The position numbers and the translations under genes are program-made. Under the pieces are notes generated by a model, which made no database searches, was not told the DNA's origin, and saw only the letters and a list, made by a program, of their open reading frames with translations. A DNA stretch of 64,000 bases from Micromonospora nigra. GTDB taxonomy: Bacteria > Actinomycetota > Actinomycetes > Mycobacteriales > Micromonosporaceae. How positions within the stretch are numbered: the stretch's first letter is position 1; each line of letters begins with the position of its first letter. Shown in pieces: positions 43,187 through 51,861 of this stretch. The stretch spans positions 2,781,501 through 2,845,500 of the forward strand of contig NZ_FMHT01000003.1 in the NCBI RefSeq assembly GCF_900091585.1, read 5' to 3'.

Positions 43187-43969
43187 ATGATCGAGATCCT
43201 GAACCCCTCGGACCTGCTGCGAGCGAAGGACACCGGCGCCCTGGTCGCCGACATCCTGCAGACACTGAAGAACCGCAGCACGGTCGGCACGAACCTCCTG
43301 GAGATCGACCGGTGGGCCCAGAGCATGATCATCGAGGCCGGGGCGCAGTCCTGCTACGTCGACTACGAGCCGTCGTTCGGACGCGGGCCGTTCGGCCACC
43401 ACATCTGCACCTCGGTCAACGACGCGGTGCTGCACGGACTGCCGTACGACTACCAGCTTGCCGACGGTGACCTGCTGTCGCTCGACCTCGCGGTCTGCCT
43501 TGGCGGAGTTGTCGCCGACTCCGCCATCAGCTTCGTCGTGGGCGACACGCAGCCCCCGGAGAGCGTCGAGCTGATCAACGCGACCGAGCGCGCACTGAGC
43601 GCCGGGATAGCCGCCGCCGGCCCCGGAGCTCGCATCGGTGACATCTCCCACGCGATCGGCTCGGTCCTCAGCGGGGCGGGATATCCGATCAACACCGAGT
43701 TCGGCGGTCACGGCGTCGGATCGACCATGCACCAGGAACCGCACGTCCCGAACACGGGGCGACCCGGTCGCGGTTACCGGCTGCGCCCCGGGCTGCTGCT
43801 GGCACTGGAACCATGGGTCATGGCGGACACCGCCAGGCTCGTCACCGACGCCGATGGCTGGACGCTGCGCAGCGCGACAGGCTGCCGCACCGCACACAGC
43901 GAGCACACGATCGCCATCACCGACGACGGAGCCGAGATCCTCACCCTGCCCAGGCACGCCCGACCGTAA
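43187..43969 (+). CDS. map: Type I methionine aminopeptidase
   Basis: A 260-residue enzyme that removes the initiator methionine. The metal ligands are visible: the Asp pair in LLSLDLAVCLGGVVADSA, the His in GGHGVGSTMHQEP, a Glu in ALEPW and another in SEHT. GTSVNDAVLHGLP-like family residues appear as CTSVNDAVLHGLP. The ATG at 43187 has GAGGAAGG six bases upstream. It sits apart from the ribosomal operon, so it is probably a secondary copy under the control of the XRE protein divergent to it. Confidence 0.93.
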   Translation: MIEILNPSDLLRAKDTGALVADILQTLKNRSTVGTNLLEIDRWAQSMIIEAGAQSCYVDYEPSFGRGPFGHHICTSVNDAVLHGLPYDYQLADGDLLSLDLAVCLGGVVADSAISFVVGDTQPPESVELINATERALSAGIAAAGPGARIGDISHAIGSVLSGAGYPINTEFGGHGVGSTMHQEPHVPNTGRPGRGYRLRPGLLLALEPWVMADTARLVTDADGWTLRSATGCRTAHSEHTIAITDDGAEILTLPRHARP

Positions 43970-43982
43970 GCGTCCGCCTACC

Positions 43983-44156
43983 CTACGTCTGCTCGTCGTC
44001 GACGGGCTCCGTGTGCCCGTCGACCGTCACGGTCGGCTTCAGGTGCTCGTCGGGCTGGGGCGCCTGCGCCACGGTGTGGTGCGGGTCCCCGTCCGGCGAG
44101 AACAGCACCCGGTCGGTCTTCGGGCTCTTCTCCTGGTTCTCCTCCGGCTCGGTCAC
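43983..44156 (-). CDS. Small acidic hypothetical protein
   Basis: A 57-residue, very hydrophilic protein (start MTEPEENQEKSPK, end HTEPVDDEQT) with no recognised domain. The GTG at 44156 is supported by AGAGGGGG six bases upstream. It converges with the methionine aminopeptidase (13 bp between stops) and diverges from the DUF1622 gene. Function unknown. Confidence 0.6.
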   Translation of the reverse strand: MTEPEENQEKSPKTDRVLFSPDGDPHHTVAQAPQPDEHLKPTVTVDGHTEPVDDEQT

Positions 44157-44255
44157 CGCACGCCCCCTCTGCTCTGTCGGCGTCCTCCACGCTATGCCCC
44201 GAACTGTCGGGCCGAATCCCGTTCGGCGTACCCGGCCCCCGTACGGGGGGTGTGG

Positions 44256-44711
44256 ATGGCCACGCATGCCGAGGCGGACATGGGGGCAGGACACGTCGGC
44301 ATGGGTGACGTGCTCAGCGAGAAGTGGCTGTCGGAGCTGGTGGATCTCCTGGTGCGGGTGATCGAGGCCGCCGGAGCTCTGATCATCTTCGTCGGCGCGG
44401 TGGTGGCGCTGGTGCGCTTCGTCGTCGTCGCGCTCCGGGATCGCAGGACCGGGGCGTTCGTCCCGGTGCGTCTGGCGCTCGGCCGGTTCCTGGCCCTCGG
44501 CCTGGAGTTCCAGCTCGCCAGCGACATCCTCCGCACCGCGATCGCGCCCACGCTGCGGGAGATCGCCGAGTTGGCCGCGGTCGCCGCGATCCGTACCGCG
44601 CTGAACTTCTTCCTCGCCCGGGAGATCAGGCAGGAACGCCGCGAACTCGTCGAGGCCGGGCACCATCCGCACACCGACCCGGCCCACACCCGGGCCGGGC
44701 GTCTGGCGTGA
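44256..44711 (+). CDS. DUF1622 membrane protein
   Basis: A 151-residue integral membrane protein of the DUF1622 family. A hydrophobic helix (AAGALIIFVGAVVALVRFVV) is followed by a second membrane region (LALGRFLALGLEFQLASDIL) and the conserved AIRTALNFFLAREI segment, with a soluble His-rich tail. ATG at 44256, with a run of six G five bases upstream. Its stop overlaps the next small gene (GTGA). Role unknown; the family is sometimes near ion-transport genes. Confidence 0.85.
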   Translation: MATHAEADMGAGHVGMGDVLSEKWLSELVDLLVRVIEAAGALIIFVGAVVALVRFVVVALRDRRTGAFVPVRLALGRFLALGLEFQLASDILRTAIAPTLREIAELAAVAAIRTALNFFLAREIRQERRELVEAGHHPHTDPAHTRAGRLA

Positions 44712-44866
44712 GCACCCTGCTCGGGTACGCCGCCCTCGCCTGCGTCGGCGCGGCGGCGATCATCACCACAGGTTTCCACCGGGGTACGGCGGGCATGCAG
44801 ATCCGAGTCGGGATGATCCGGGTCGTCGTCCCGAGCCGTCGGCCGCCGTACGGGCGGCCACCGTGA
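44708..44866 (+). CDS. Small membrane protein
   Basis: A 52-residue protein whose GTG overlaps the DUF1622 stop (GTGA at 44708-44711). One N-terminal membrane helix (LLGYAALACVGAAAIIT) precedes a basic tail. Coupling to the DUF1622 gene supports it being real despite its size. No family recognised. Confidence 0.55.
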   Translation: MSTLLGYAALACVGAAAIITTGFHRGTAGMQIRVGMIRVVVPSRRPPYGRPP

Positions 44867-44881
44867 TCGGAGGAGGCGAGC

Positions 44882-45316
44882 ATGCCGGACAAGCACGAAC
44901 AGGCCGAGCAGATGCGCGACGACGTACCGTCGACCATCGCGCGCTCCGACGACAAGGCGGTACGAACGTACAAGAAGACCCTCGAGTCGGCGGAGGAGAC
45001 GTACGACGACGGTGGCCGCGCCCACCGGGCCGCGTACGCGTCCCTCAAGCACACCCACGAGAAGGTCGGCGACCACTGGGAACCCAAGGAGCACAGCGGC
45101 CCCTCCGACCCGCAGGCCGCCCAGGGAACACCGGCCTCGCTGCGACAGCGCCGCGACACGGCCCAGGGAGTCGACGCCAACGCCAGCAAGGGGCACCTCG
45201 ACGACGTGGCCCGCCGAGTGGGGATCGAGGACCCGGAGAACATCAACAAGGGCGACCTGGTCGACGAGATCGAGAAGGCCAACGCCCGCGCCACCGCGAA
45301 GGCGCGCCGCAAGTAG
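44882..45316 (+). CDS. ChaB-like protein with C-terminal Rho_N-type segment
   Basis: A 144-residue cytoplasmic protein. The N-terminal half (DDVPSTIARSDDKAVRTYKK, HRAAYASLKHTHEKV) fits the ChaB family, once linked to cation transport. The C-terminal half (GHLDDVARRVGIEDPENINK, DLVDEIEKAN) resembles the short Rho N-terminal/SAP-like helix pair. ATG at 44882 follows GGAGGAGG. It is 15 bp after the small membrane protein, so likely in the same unit. Common as a stress-related small protein in actinomycetes; precise role unknown. Confidence 0.8.
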   Translation: MPDKHEQAEQMRDDVPSTIARSDDKAVRTYKKTLESAEETYDDGGRAHRAAYASLKHTHEKVGDHWEPKEHSGPSDPQAAQGTPASLRQRRDTAQGVDANASKGHLDDVARRVGIEDPENINKGDLVDEIEKANARATAKARRK

Positions 45317-45404
45317 CCTCTCCCGACGTCCCGGCGGGCGGTCAGAAGCGCCACGCCCCGCCCGCTGCGGTTCGCTCCCGAGCAGTTGCCGACACCAGCG
45401 CCCC

Positions 45405-45899
45405 TCAGCGAACCGCCTCGAACGTGGTCGTCCACGTGGTGTGGTAGGTCATGCCCTGGCAACGGATGTCGGTGTCGGGCTTGAGCGTCACGGCGTCGGT
45501 CAGTTTGAACGGGAAGTTCGCCTCACTCACGGCGAGCGTCGGGAAGATGGGGTCGGCGCCGAGGGTGGACAACTCGATCTGGCCCTGACAGTAGACGGCG
45601 TCGGCGCTGTCGACGACGGTGTCGACAACCACCTCGCCGGGGGTGACGGACACCAGTTTGGCTTTCACGTTCGCATTCGGGTTCGTGAGCGTGAGGGTGA
45701 CGTACGCGCTTTCGCCGGGCAGCAGGGTGCCGGTCTGCGCGCCGGTGACAGTGACGGCCGAGAAGGACTCGGCAGAGCCCACGACCGGATCCGTGGTGCT
45801 CTCCTGGACGAACGCGGCGATCGCGAACCCGCCGACGCCCAGCACCGCGCCGACCGCGAAGGTGGCCAGTGCCGCTTTGATGGCTGTGTTGGTACGCAT
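45405..45899 (-). CDS. Secreted or membrane-anchored hypothetical protein
   Basis: A 164-residue protein with an N-terminal hydrophobic signal (KAALATFAVGAVLGVGGFAIA) and a beta-rich remainder with two cysteines (VYCQGQI and IRCQGMT) that could form a disulfide. The SAYVTLTLTNPNANVKAKLV segment resembles an immunoglobulin-like or TasA/camelysin-like strand pattern, but I do not assign a family. ATG at 45899 with AGGAGA upstream. It converges with the ChaB-like gene. Confidence 0.72.
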   Translation of the reverse strand: MRTNTAIKAALATFAVGAVLGVGGFAIAAFVQESTTDPVVGSAESFSAVTVTGAQTGTLLPGESAYVTLTLTNPNANVKAKLVSVTPGEVVVDTVVDSADAVYCQGQIELSTLGADPIFPTLAVSEANFPFKLTDAVTLKPDTDIRCQGMTYHTTWTTTFEAVR

Positions 45900-46392
45900 G
45901 ACATTCTCCTGACTCGAGGCACGGCCGGCTCGGTGGTGACCGACGCGGTGACGACCGGGTGCGGCAGACGTAGGGCCCGACGATCGATGCGTCCGCCGTC
46001 GGAACAGGGTGGCCTCCCGCGCCGGGGCGGGGGCGAGTTCGTGGCTCGCCGGCCGGGGTTCCGGCCGGTCCTGGGCTCGCGGCTCCCGGGCGGGTCCGGT
46101 GGCCGCTGCCGGGGCGATGTGTCCCGTCACCGGATGTATCCGAACGCGGTCCGTTCCGGAGACGTCACGATCGCGAACTTCACAGATGCTGCACATCCGA
46201 GGCCCGGCCATTGCTTCGGCCACAGCACAACCACGGTCACCACGACCGGTTGGACACGTCCGTCGGCTGATCGAAGCACCACGGTGAGGGGTTGTGGTTC
46301 ACCCGGATCGCGGGGGAACACGACACCGGTGTGGCGGCCGCCGATACGGTGGCGCTCCGGAGAGCCCGGTCGAGGGAGGCGTCGAACAAGCC

Positions 46393-47709
46393 GTGGGTGG
46401 CTATGGCGTGCAGGTCACGCTCGTGTTCGTGTTGGTGTTGGTGAACGCGGTGTTCGCGGGTAGCGAGATGGCGTTGGTGTCGCTGCGGGAGAGCCAGCTC
46501 CAGCGCCTGGAACGGACTTCCCGGGGCGGCCGGGTGCTGGCGCGGCTGGCGCGGGACCCGAACCGGTTTCTGGCGACCATCCAGATCGGTATCACCCTGG
46601 CGGGGTTCCTCGCCTCCGCGGCGGCGGCGGTGTCGCTGTCGGCGCCGCTGGTGGAGCCGCTGGGTTTCCTGGGATCGGCGGCGGAGCCGGTGTCGATCGT
46701 GCTGGTCACCATCGTCCTGACCTTCGTCACCCTGGTGTTGGGTGAGCTGGCGCCGAAGCGGATCGCGATGCAGCGCGCGGAGGGCTGGGCACTGCTGGTC
46801 GCCCGTCCACTGGACGCGTTGTCGACGTTCTCCCGGCCGGCGGTGTGGTTGCTGAGCGCCGCCAGCGACGCGGTCGTACGGCTGACGGGTGGCGATCCCC
46901 GGGCCCGGCGGGAGGAGGTCACGACCGAGGAACTGCGGGACATGGTCGCCGCGCAGCGCAACCTCACCCCCGAACACCGGATGATCATTTCGGGGGCGTT
47001 CGAGGTGGCCGAGCGGGTGCTGCGCGAGATTCTGGTGCCCCGCCGGGACGTGGTCACCCTCAGCGAGTCGCTGTCCGCGCCGCAGGCGCTGCGGGAGCTG
47101 GGCAGGTCGGGGCAGACCCGCGCCCCGGTGGTCGGACGCGGCGGGTTGGACGACACGGTCGGCGTGGTGCACATGCGGGACCTGCTCGACCAGGACGGTC
47201 CGGTAGCCGAGCACGCCAGCCCGCCGTTTCTCCTGCCGGAGACGTTGAAGGTGACCGAGGCGATCCGGGAGATGCGCGCACAGCGGCAGCAGTTCGCCCT
47301 CGTGGTGGACGAGCGGGGCTCCATCGACGGCATCGTGACGATGGAGGACCTGGTCGAGGAGATCGTCGGGGAGATCTACGACGAGACCGACCGGGACGTG
47401 CAGGCCGTCGTACGGGAGGCGGACGGGGCGCTGCTGATGGCGGGCGGCTTCCCGCTGCACGATCTGCCGGACGTGGGCATCGACCTCGACGCGAACACCC
47501 TGGAGGCTGGCGACTACACGACGGTGGCGGGCCTGGTCCTGGCGCATCTCGGCCACATCCCGAAGACGTCCGGCGAGGTCGTCGAGCTGTCGGGCCTGAC
47601 CGCCGAGGTGGCGGAGGTGACGGGGCGGGCGATCACCCGGGTACGCCTGCGCACCGCCCCGGTACGCGGCGACGCGCACGGGGTCGACGAGGACGAGCCA
47701 CGCCACTGA
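46393..47709 (+). CDS. Hemolysin-type CNNM/CBS-domain membrane protein
   Basis: A 438-residue protein of the HlyC/CorC (UPF0053) family. The CNNM/DUF21 membrane domain occupies about the first 190 residues (VLVLVNAVFAGSEMALVSLR, GITLAGFLASAAAAVSLSAP, VLGELAPKRIAMQRA), then two CBS domains (ILVPRRDVVTL and FALVVDERGSIDGIVTMEDL) and the C-terminal CorC/HlyC domain (GGFPLHDLPDV, TVAGLVLAHLGHIP). Such proteins are linked to Mg or Co transport. The start is uncertain: GTG at 46393 is 13 bases from GGGAGG; GTG at 46408 is the alternative. Confidence 0.9.
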   Translation: MGGYGVQVTLVFVLVLVNAVFAGSEMALVSLRESQLQRLERTSRGGRVLARLARDPNRFLATIQIGITLAGFLASAAAAVSLSAPLVEPLGFLGSAAEPVSIVLVTIVLTFVTLVLGELAPKRIAMQRAEGWALLVARPLDALSTFSRPAVWLLSAASDAVVRLTGGDPRARREEVTTEELRDMVAAQRNLTPEHRMIISGAFEVAERVLREILVPRRDVVTLSESLSAPQALRELGRSGQTRAPVVGRGGLDDTVGVVHMRDLLDQDGPVAEHASPPFLLPETLKVTEAIREMRAQRQQFALVVDERGSIDGIVTMEDLVEEIVGEIYDETDRDVQAVVREADGALLMAGGFPLHDLPDVGIDLDANTLEAGDYTTVAGLVLAHLGHIPKTSGEVVELSGLTAEVAEVTGRAITRVRLRTAPVRGDAHGVDEDEPRH

Positions 47710-48026
47710 CCCCACCCGACAGTGATCGCGCGAGTGCGTTCAGCTACTTCTCAGGTGGCGTTGGTAGTTTCTCGGCGCGACGGCATCCATCATGGACGCC
47801 GTTGACCCCGTTGCCGCACAAGGGTTCCGGGTGGAGGTTTCACCGGAGCCTGTGTGTCGCGCGTTCCGCCGTCGTCGAGGGAGCGTTCGTAACGGTCAAG
47901 AAGATGCTGGGCGCGTGAACCGCCCAGGCGGTCCACAGTGGAGACGAACACCCGCCCCATGATCTAATTCGGCTAGTTTGTCCGTAGCCGGTCGGATTGC
48001 CCGATCGGGACTTCGAAGGAGTGTGC
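47710..48026. other. Intergenic region without a recognised gene
   Basis: In this 317-bp stretch after the CNNM gene I see no supported coding sequence. The AT-richer part near 47955-47985 (CTAATTCGGCTAGTTTGTC) probably holds the promoter of the small gene at 48027. Confidence 0.4.
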
Positions 48027-48248
48027 ATGCCCGTCACCGCCGACCTCACCAAGCTGGTCGACAAGGCCTACCAGGACAAGACCCTCACCGAGATCGTCGA
48101 CGCCCCGGTGTCCGCCCTCGCTGGGGTCAGCGACGGCGACGCCAAGCTGCTCAAGGACGCCTTCAACATCACCACCGTCGGCGACCTCGGCCGCAACCCG
48201 TACTTCCGCACCGCCAACGCCCTGGTCGCCCTCACCGGCGCGAAGTAG
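48027..48248 (+). CDS. Small helical hypothetical protein
   Basis: A 73-residue protein with a helix-hairpin-helix-like run (DAPVSALAGVSDGDAKLL, then FNITTVGDLGRNPYF). ATG at 48027 with GAAGGAG eight bases upstream. It is monocistronic and converges with the DUF305 gene. Similar short proteins are widespread in actinomycetes, but I know no function. A DNA- or protein-binding role is only a guess from the hairpin pattern. Confidence 0.72.
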   Translation: MPVTADLTKLVDKAYQDKTLTEIVDAPVSALAGVSDGDAKLLKDAFNITTVGDLGRNPYFRTANALVALTGAK

Positions 48249-48356
48249 CACCACCGCGGATGCCCGGTGGCCCAGGAGATCCCCCGAGCCACCGGGCATC
48301 GGCTCTCGTGGAAGTTACCGGCATCACCGCGGTCGTCATCGGTCTGATCGACGTGC

Positions 48357-48947
48357 TCAACCGCCGGGGCACTGGCGGCTGGCGGACGCGTCGAACTCGG
48401 GGACGGGTCGGGCCTGCGCCTCCTCGGGGGTCTCGGCCACGCCGTTGCGCCGGATGTCCTCGATGAGCCACTTCATCTCGGATATCTCCCGCCGCTGCGC
48501 CTCGCTGATCTCCACGGCAAGCCGGCAGACCCGCACGTCTTCGATGTCGGCCCGCTCCGACCTGGTGATGGCCATCGAGTGGTGCGGGATCATCGAGTTC
48601 ATCCAGCCGATGCCGTCCACGGTGGCCTGACTGCGGTCGAGGACCACCCCCGTACCGAAGAGCAGGATGCTCGCCGCGACGATGCCCAGGTTCGCCTTGG
48701 TGTTGCTGTACATGTTCCGCATCCAGCCGAGCATCACCAGGCCCATCGTGCCGCCCATGGCGAACGCCATGAACATGCGGCTCTCGCTGAAGCGGATGTC
48801 GCTCCACCGCCACGTACTCAGATACATCACGCCGTACATGACGACCATGGCGGTCAGGATCATCGCCCCGAAACGCAGGTACATCTTCGTCTCGTGCGAC
48901 ATTCCCTTGCCGCGACCGGACCCGTCCGAGTTCCGCTCGTCCATCAC
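48357..48947 (-). CDS. DUF305-family membrane protein
   Basis: A 196-residue protein. Three membrane helices (LRFGAMILTAMVVMYGVMYL, FMAFAMGGTMGLVMLGWM, LGIVAASILLFGTGVVL) precede a soluble DUF305-like part with MIPHHSMAITRSERA, the conserved Met-x-x-His-His-x-x-Met pattern, and EISEMKWLIEDI. The His/Met cluster suggests metal (copper) handling, as proposed for this family, on the outer face of the membrane. Start ATG at 48947, with a second ATG directly after. Confidence 0.87.
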   Translation of the reverse strand: MMDERNSDGSGRGKGMSHETKMYLRFGAMILTAMVVMYGVMYLSTWRWSDIRFSESRMFMAFAMGGTMGLVMLGWMRNMYSNTKANLGIVAASILLFGTGVVLDRSQATVDGIGWMNSMIPHHSMAITRSERADIEDVRVCRLAVEISEAQRREISEMKWLIEDIRRNGVAETPEEAQARPVPEFDASASRQCPGG

Positions 48948-49324
48948 CCGTGAGCCTCCATTCCTTCGTCGTGACCTCTCGTCAGCTCCGACCGAGGGTG
49001 CGGCCGGCGAGCCGCCGTGGTTCCGCCCCTACCCGGTCGCCCGTACCCACGGCTTGACCGGGCGAACCGATCATCCCGGCTCAGCGGCGCACGATTCAGG
49101 AAATACTCATTACTCGTGGGCTGGGTTGTTGATCTCGAATTCCTGCGAAACCCGCCGGCGACGATGGGAAAGCCAGGCGGGCCGTCACGTTCGTTCGGCT
49201 CTCGGTTCGATCCCTGCCACGCTCCGAGCAGGGCGCAACGTGACCGGTGCGGGACGGGTGTGCCTGGCTGCGGCGTGTCGGAGTCGGGCGTCCTCCGACA
49301 GGGTGAACGTTGCCTGATGCGGCA
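48948..49324. other. Intergenic region without a recognised gene
   Basis: This 377-bp gap contains an AT-richer segment (about 49090-49150) that may hold promoters. A tRNA-like GGTTCGATCC at 49203 was examined and rejected because no cloverleaf can be built around it. Confidence 0.35.
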
Positions 49325-49606
49325 CTAGAGGCGCGCGACGGCCGGCCAGCTGATCGCGACGAGCAGCGCGGCGGCGAGCGGCCAGAGCCACCACCGCGCC
49401 GAGCGGTGCCGCCGGAACCAGCCGCTCGCCAGGCACACCAGCGACGCCGCGGTCAAAGCGAAGATCACGATCCACAACCACGGACGACGGCCGTCGCTCA
49501 GCTCAGGCAGGAACCAGGCGAGCAGATAAGCGTTCAACAACAGCAGCGGCACGAGCACGACCGACGCGGCGCTGACCCTCGCTGTGCGCACCCCGGCCCG
49601 GCTCAT
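49325..49606 (-). CDS. Small membrane protein
   Basis: A 93-residue protein predicted to span the membrane three times: ASVVLVPLLLLNAYLLAWFL, LWIVIFALTAASLVCLA and WWLWPLAAALLVAISW. There is no known domain. ATG at 49606. It is probably a real gene because the hydrophobic pattern is regular and well spaced by charged loops. Function unknown. Confidence 0.6.
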   Translation of the reverse strand: MSRAGVRTARVSAASVVLVPLLLLNAYLLAWFLPELSDGRRPWLWIVIFALTAASLVCLASGWFRRHRSARWWLWPLAAALLVAISWPAVARL

Positions 49607-49653
49607 GTACGGCTTCCTATCCCACCGGCGCGGCCACCGTCAAGGTCCACTGC

Positions 49654-49754
49654 ACTTCGGCTGGTGGAGCGCCTTCGGCAGGCGCTGGAAGCGCGGCAAG
49701 GCGATGCTGTCGGTCTTCGGCGATCCGGCGCGGATCCGGCAGGCCCAGCGCTGA
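49654..49754 (+). pseudogene. Possible 3' fragment of a small gene
   Basis: One frame reads FGWWSAFGRRWKRGKAM, then LSVFGDPARIRQAQR and a stop at 49754. No start codon can be found upstream in frame, and a strong terminator hairpin begins 12 bases after the stop. It looks like the end of a lost gene, or a gene whose start is broken by a frameshift. Low confidence. Confidence 0.3.
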
Positions 49755-49765
49755 CCGGGAGTGGA

Positions 49766-49802
49766 GCCGCCCCCGCTGCGCGGTTCGCGCAGCGGGGGCG
49801 GC
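49766..49802. terminator. Strong terminator hairpin
   Basis: A perfect 16-bp stem (GCCGCCCCCGCTGCGC and its complement) with a five-base loop GGTTC. It lies between the gene remnant ending at 49754 (+) and the secreted protein ending at 49858 (-) and can serve both strands. Confidence 0.7.
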
Positions 49803-49857
49803 CCCGGTTGTGGGACGACCGGAGAAGCGGTCATGGTTCAGCGGCACACGAGGCTCA

Positions 49858-50796
49858 TCACCGCGTGTATTCGGCCGACCCCTGCGCCCTGCACGGGGCG
49901 GAAGCGGTGGCGGCGCAGGAGACGTCGCCGAAACCGGTGAGCACGGTGTCCATCACCATGGTGTAGATGGGCCGCCGGGCGCCGGCGGGAAGGGTGAAGC
50001 CGACACCTTCGATGGTGAGATTGACGGCGACCGGGACTTCGAGGTAGACGACAGCCTTGGTCTGGGAGATCCGGTAGCGGGTGGCCCCGTTGTAGCTCTC
50101 CACTTCGACGGTGCCCGTGGCCGTGCTCTGCACGGAGAGCACGAGGCCGGTGAGCCCGTCACCGGTGAGCTGCGATTGGACGGGACGGATGTTCCTCCAG
50201 GTGACCTGGTTGTTCTGGTAGCACCAGCTGCCCTTGAGCTGCATGTAGGCCAGCGGTCGACTGATCAGGGACCGGTCGGCGAACTGGCGGATGTGGGACG
50301 GCATCTGGACCCCGCGGAAGAGATCGCCGATCGACAACTTGAGGTACTCGCTCGTGGTGGTGAAGTTCTGGCACCGCTCACCCGAGAGGACAGTCACCGT
50401 CACGGTGTAACCGTTGCCCGAGTTGTCCTGGTACTGGCTGTCCCCGAAGTAGAAGAACAGCGCGCCGTCCATGGGCGCCGTGGCGGTGACCGGGGCCCCG
50501 TGGGTGAACTCACTCGCGCCGATTCGGGAGTTCAGTCCCTCACCGGGCATGCGGTTGGACGGCCGACCCGGGTAGAAGTAGCAGAGGCCGGTGGCGCTGG
50601 TCACCTGCACGCGGTCTCCGGCCTTGAGGTTGATGCCGGTGTTGGTGAGGTTGCCGTAGCAGTCGACATGCCCGGTCCACGTCCGGGTTGCGGCGGCGGC
50701 AGGGCGGCTCGCCGCCGGCGTCACCACCACCACCAACGCGGACAACAGCGTCAGTATCGCCAGCACGGCGAAACTCTTGCCCCTTTTCATTGACAT
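49858..50796 (-). CDS. Secreted hypothetical protein
   Basis: A 312-residue protein with a clear signal peptide (KRGKSFAVLAILTLLSALVV, cleavage near AAAA-TRTW). The mature part is beta-rich with about six cysteines (DCYGNL, LCYFYPG, ERCQNF, WCYQNN, VSCAAT, PCRAQG) that probably form disulfides. I do not recognise the family; the N-terminal half (VQVTSATGLCYFYPGR... ) resembles small secreted beta-sandwich modules. ATG at 50796 or the second ATG at 50790. No neighbours suggest a role. Confidence 0.72.
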   Translation of the reverse strand: MSMKRGKSFAVLAILTLLSALVVVVTPAASRPAAAATRTWTGHVDCYGNLTNTGINLKAGDRVQVTSATGLCYFYPGRPSNRMPGEGLNSRIGASEFTHGAPVTATAPMDGALFFYFGDSQYQDNSGNGYTVTVTVLSGERCQNFTTTSEYLKLSIGDLFRGVQMPSHIRQFADRSLISRPLAYMQLKGSWCYQNNQVTWRNIRPVQSQLTGDGLTGLVLSVQSTATGTVEVESYNGATRYRISQTKAVVYLEVPVAVNLTIEGVGFTLPAGARRPIYTMVMDTVLTGFGDVSCAATASAPCRAQGSAEYTR

Positions 50797-51125
50797 CTAC
50801 GCTTCCCTTTCAGTGTCGGTAAATGCGAAGGAATGCTCGAAGATCATGTCCGGTCCCGACCATGGTTGGGTAACGCAAGGAGGTATTGCGCCTGCCCACC
50901 GGCGTGAGTGGCTGCAAGAACATTCCATCAGATCGATCTCTTGACGGGGAATACCAAACTGGTCCGGTACCCATATCAACTGGGTCGGCACCCGATACCA
51001 GGGGCGTTTGGCGAGAGCCATCGCGGATGGTCGACCCCTCGCGTGGCAGCAGTGGCCCGTCGAGGGCGTGCCCGCCGGATCGAGACCGCCGGCATGCCTA
51101 CCGGATACCCGCCGGCTCCGCGCCG
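50797..51125. other. Intergenic region, promoter of the secreted protein
   Basis: This 329-bp gap has no supported coding sequence. On the minus strand TTGATA followed after 18 bases by GGTATT (near 50960) is a weak -35/-10 candidate for the gene at 50796. Confidence 0.3.
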
Positions 51126-51839
51126 TCAGCTACGCAGGGCGTCTTCGATGCCGGTCTCGCGTCGGCCCAGGTGGGCGGGGTCCCGACCCCATAGCACATC
51201 CCACGCGGCCTTGACGCTCGCCCCGTGCTCCCGGCTGGAGCTGATCCGCCAGATCCGCTCGTACCGCCGGGCTGTCTCGTCGCCCACCCCGGTGGCGTCG
51301 ATGCCGATCTGACGGCAGACGGTGACAGCGCGGGGCAGGTGGAAGGTCTGGGTCACCACTGTCGCCCGGTCGACGCCGAAGATGCGCTTGGCACGGGCAC
51401 ACGAGTCGTACGTGTCGAAGCCGGCGTGGTCGCGCACCACCTTGTCGGCGGGTACGCCCTGGTCGACCAGCCAGCGCCGCATCGCGCTCGGCTCGTCGTA
51501 CTCCGCCGTCATGTTGTCGCCGGACACCAGGATGGCGCGGACCTTGCCGGCGGTGAACAGCCGGTGCGCGACCTCCAGCCGACCGAGGAGAAACGGCGAC
51601 GGCGTTCCGTCGGGCAGGACGCGGGTGCCCAGCACCAGCGCGACCGGCGCCTCCGGCACATCGTCCTCGGTGAAGATGTGCCCCTCGGAGCCGTCGCGGG
51701 CCCACGCCACGGCCGCCGTGGTGCCGGCGACGAGCAGCACCGCGCCGATCACGGCCGCGATCACCGCACGCCACCACCACCGCACCTTCGACCCCGATGG
51801 CGTACGCCGAACGCCCGGCCGCAAGACGTGTCCCCGCAT
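51126..51839 (-). CDS. SanA/YdcF-like (DUF218) membrane protein
   Basis: A 237-residue protein. One N-terminal membrane helix (WWWRAVIAAVIGAVLLVAG) is followed by a DUF218 domain with VALVLGTRVLPDGTPS, ILVSGDNMTAEYDEPSAM, VVRDHAGFDTYDSCARA and VTQTFHLPRAV. E. coli SanA and ElyC, with the same domain, affect the envelope barrier and vancomycin exclusion. It is anchored in the membrane with the domain outside. ATG at 51839. It is probably separate from the kdp genes, which end upstream on the same strand. Confidence 0.9.
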   Translation of the reverse strand: MRGHVLRPGVRRTPSGSKVRWWWRAVIAAVIGAVLLVAGTTAAVAWARDGSEGHIFTEDDVPEAPVALVLGTRVLPDGTPSPFLLGRLEVAHRLFTAGKVRAILVSGDNMTAEYDEPSAMRRWLVDQGVPADKVVRDHAGFDTYDSCARAKRIFGVDRATVVTQTFHLPRAVTVCRQIGIDATGVGDETARRYERIWRISSSREHGASVKAAWDVLWGRDPAHLGRRETGIEDALRS

Positions 51840-51861
51840 GTCCGCAAGTATGCCCGCGTGT

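Noticed and set aside
42821..43969. Toxin-antitoxin pair (HTH plus neighbour)
   Set aside because: The neighbour is a full methionine aminopeptidase in divergent orientation, not a small toxin.
49195..49215. tRNA-like T-arm GGTTCGATCC
   Set aside because: The flanking bases do not pair and no acceptor or anticodon arm can be built.
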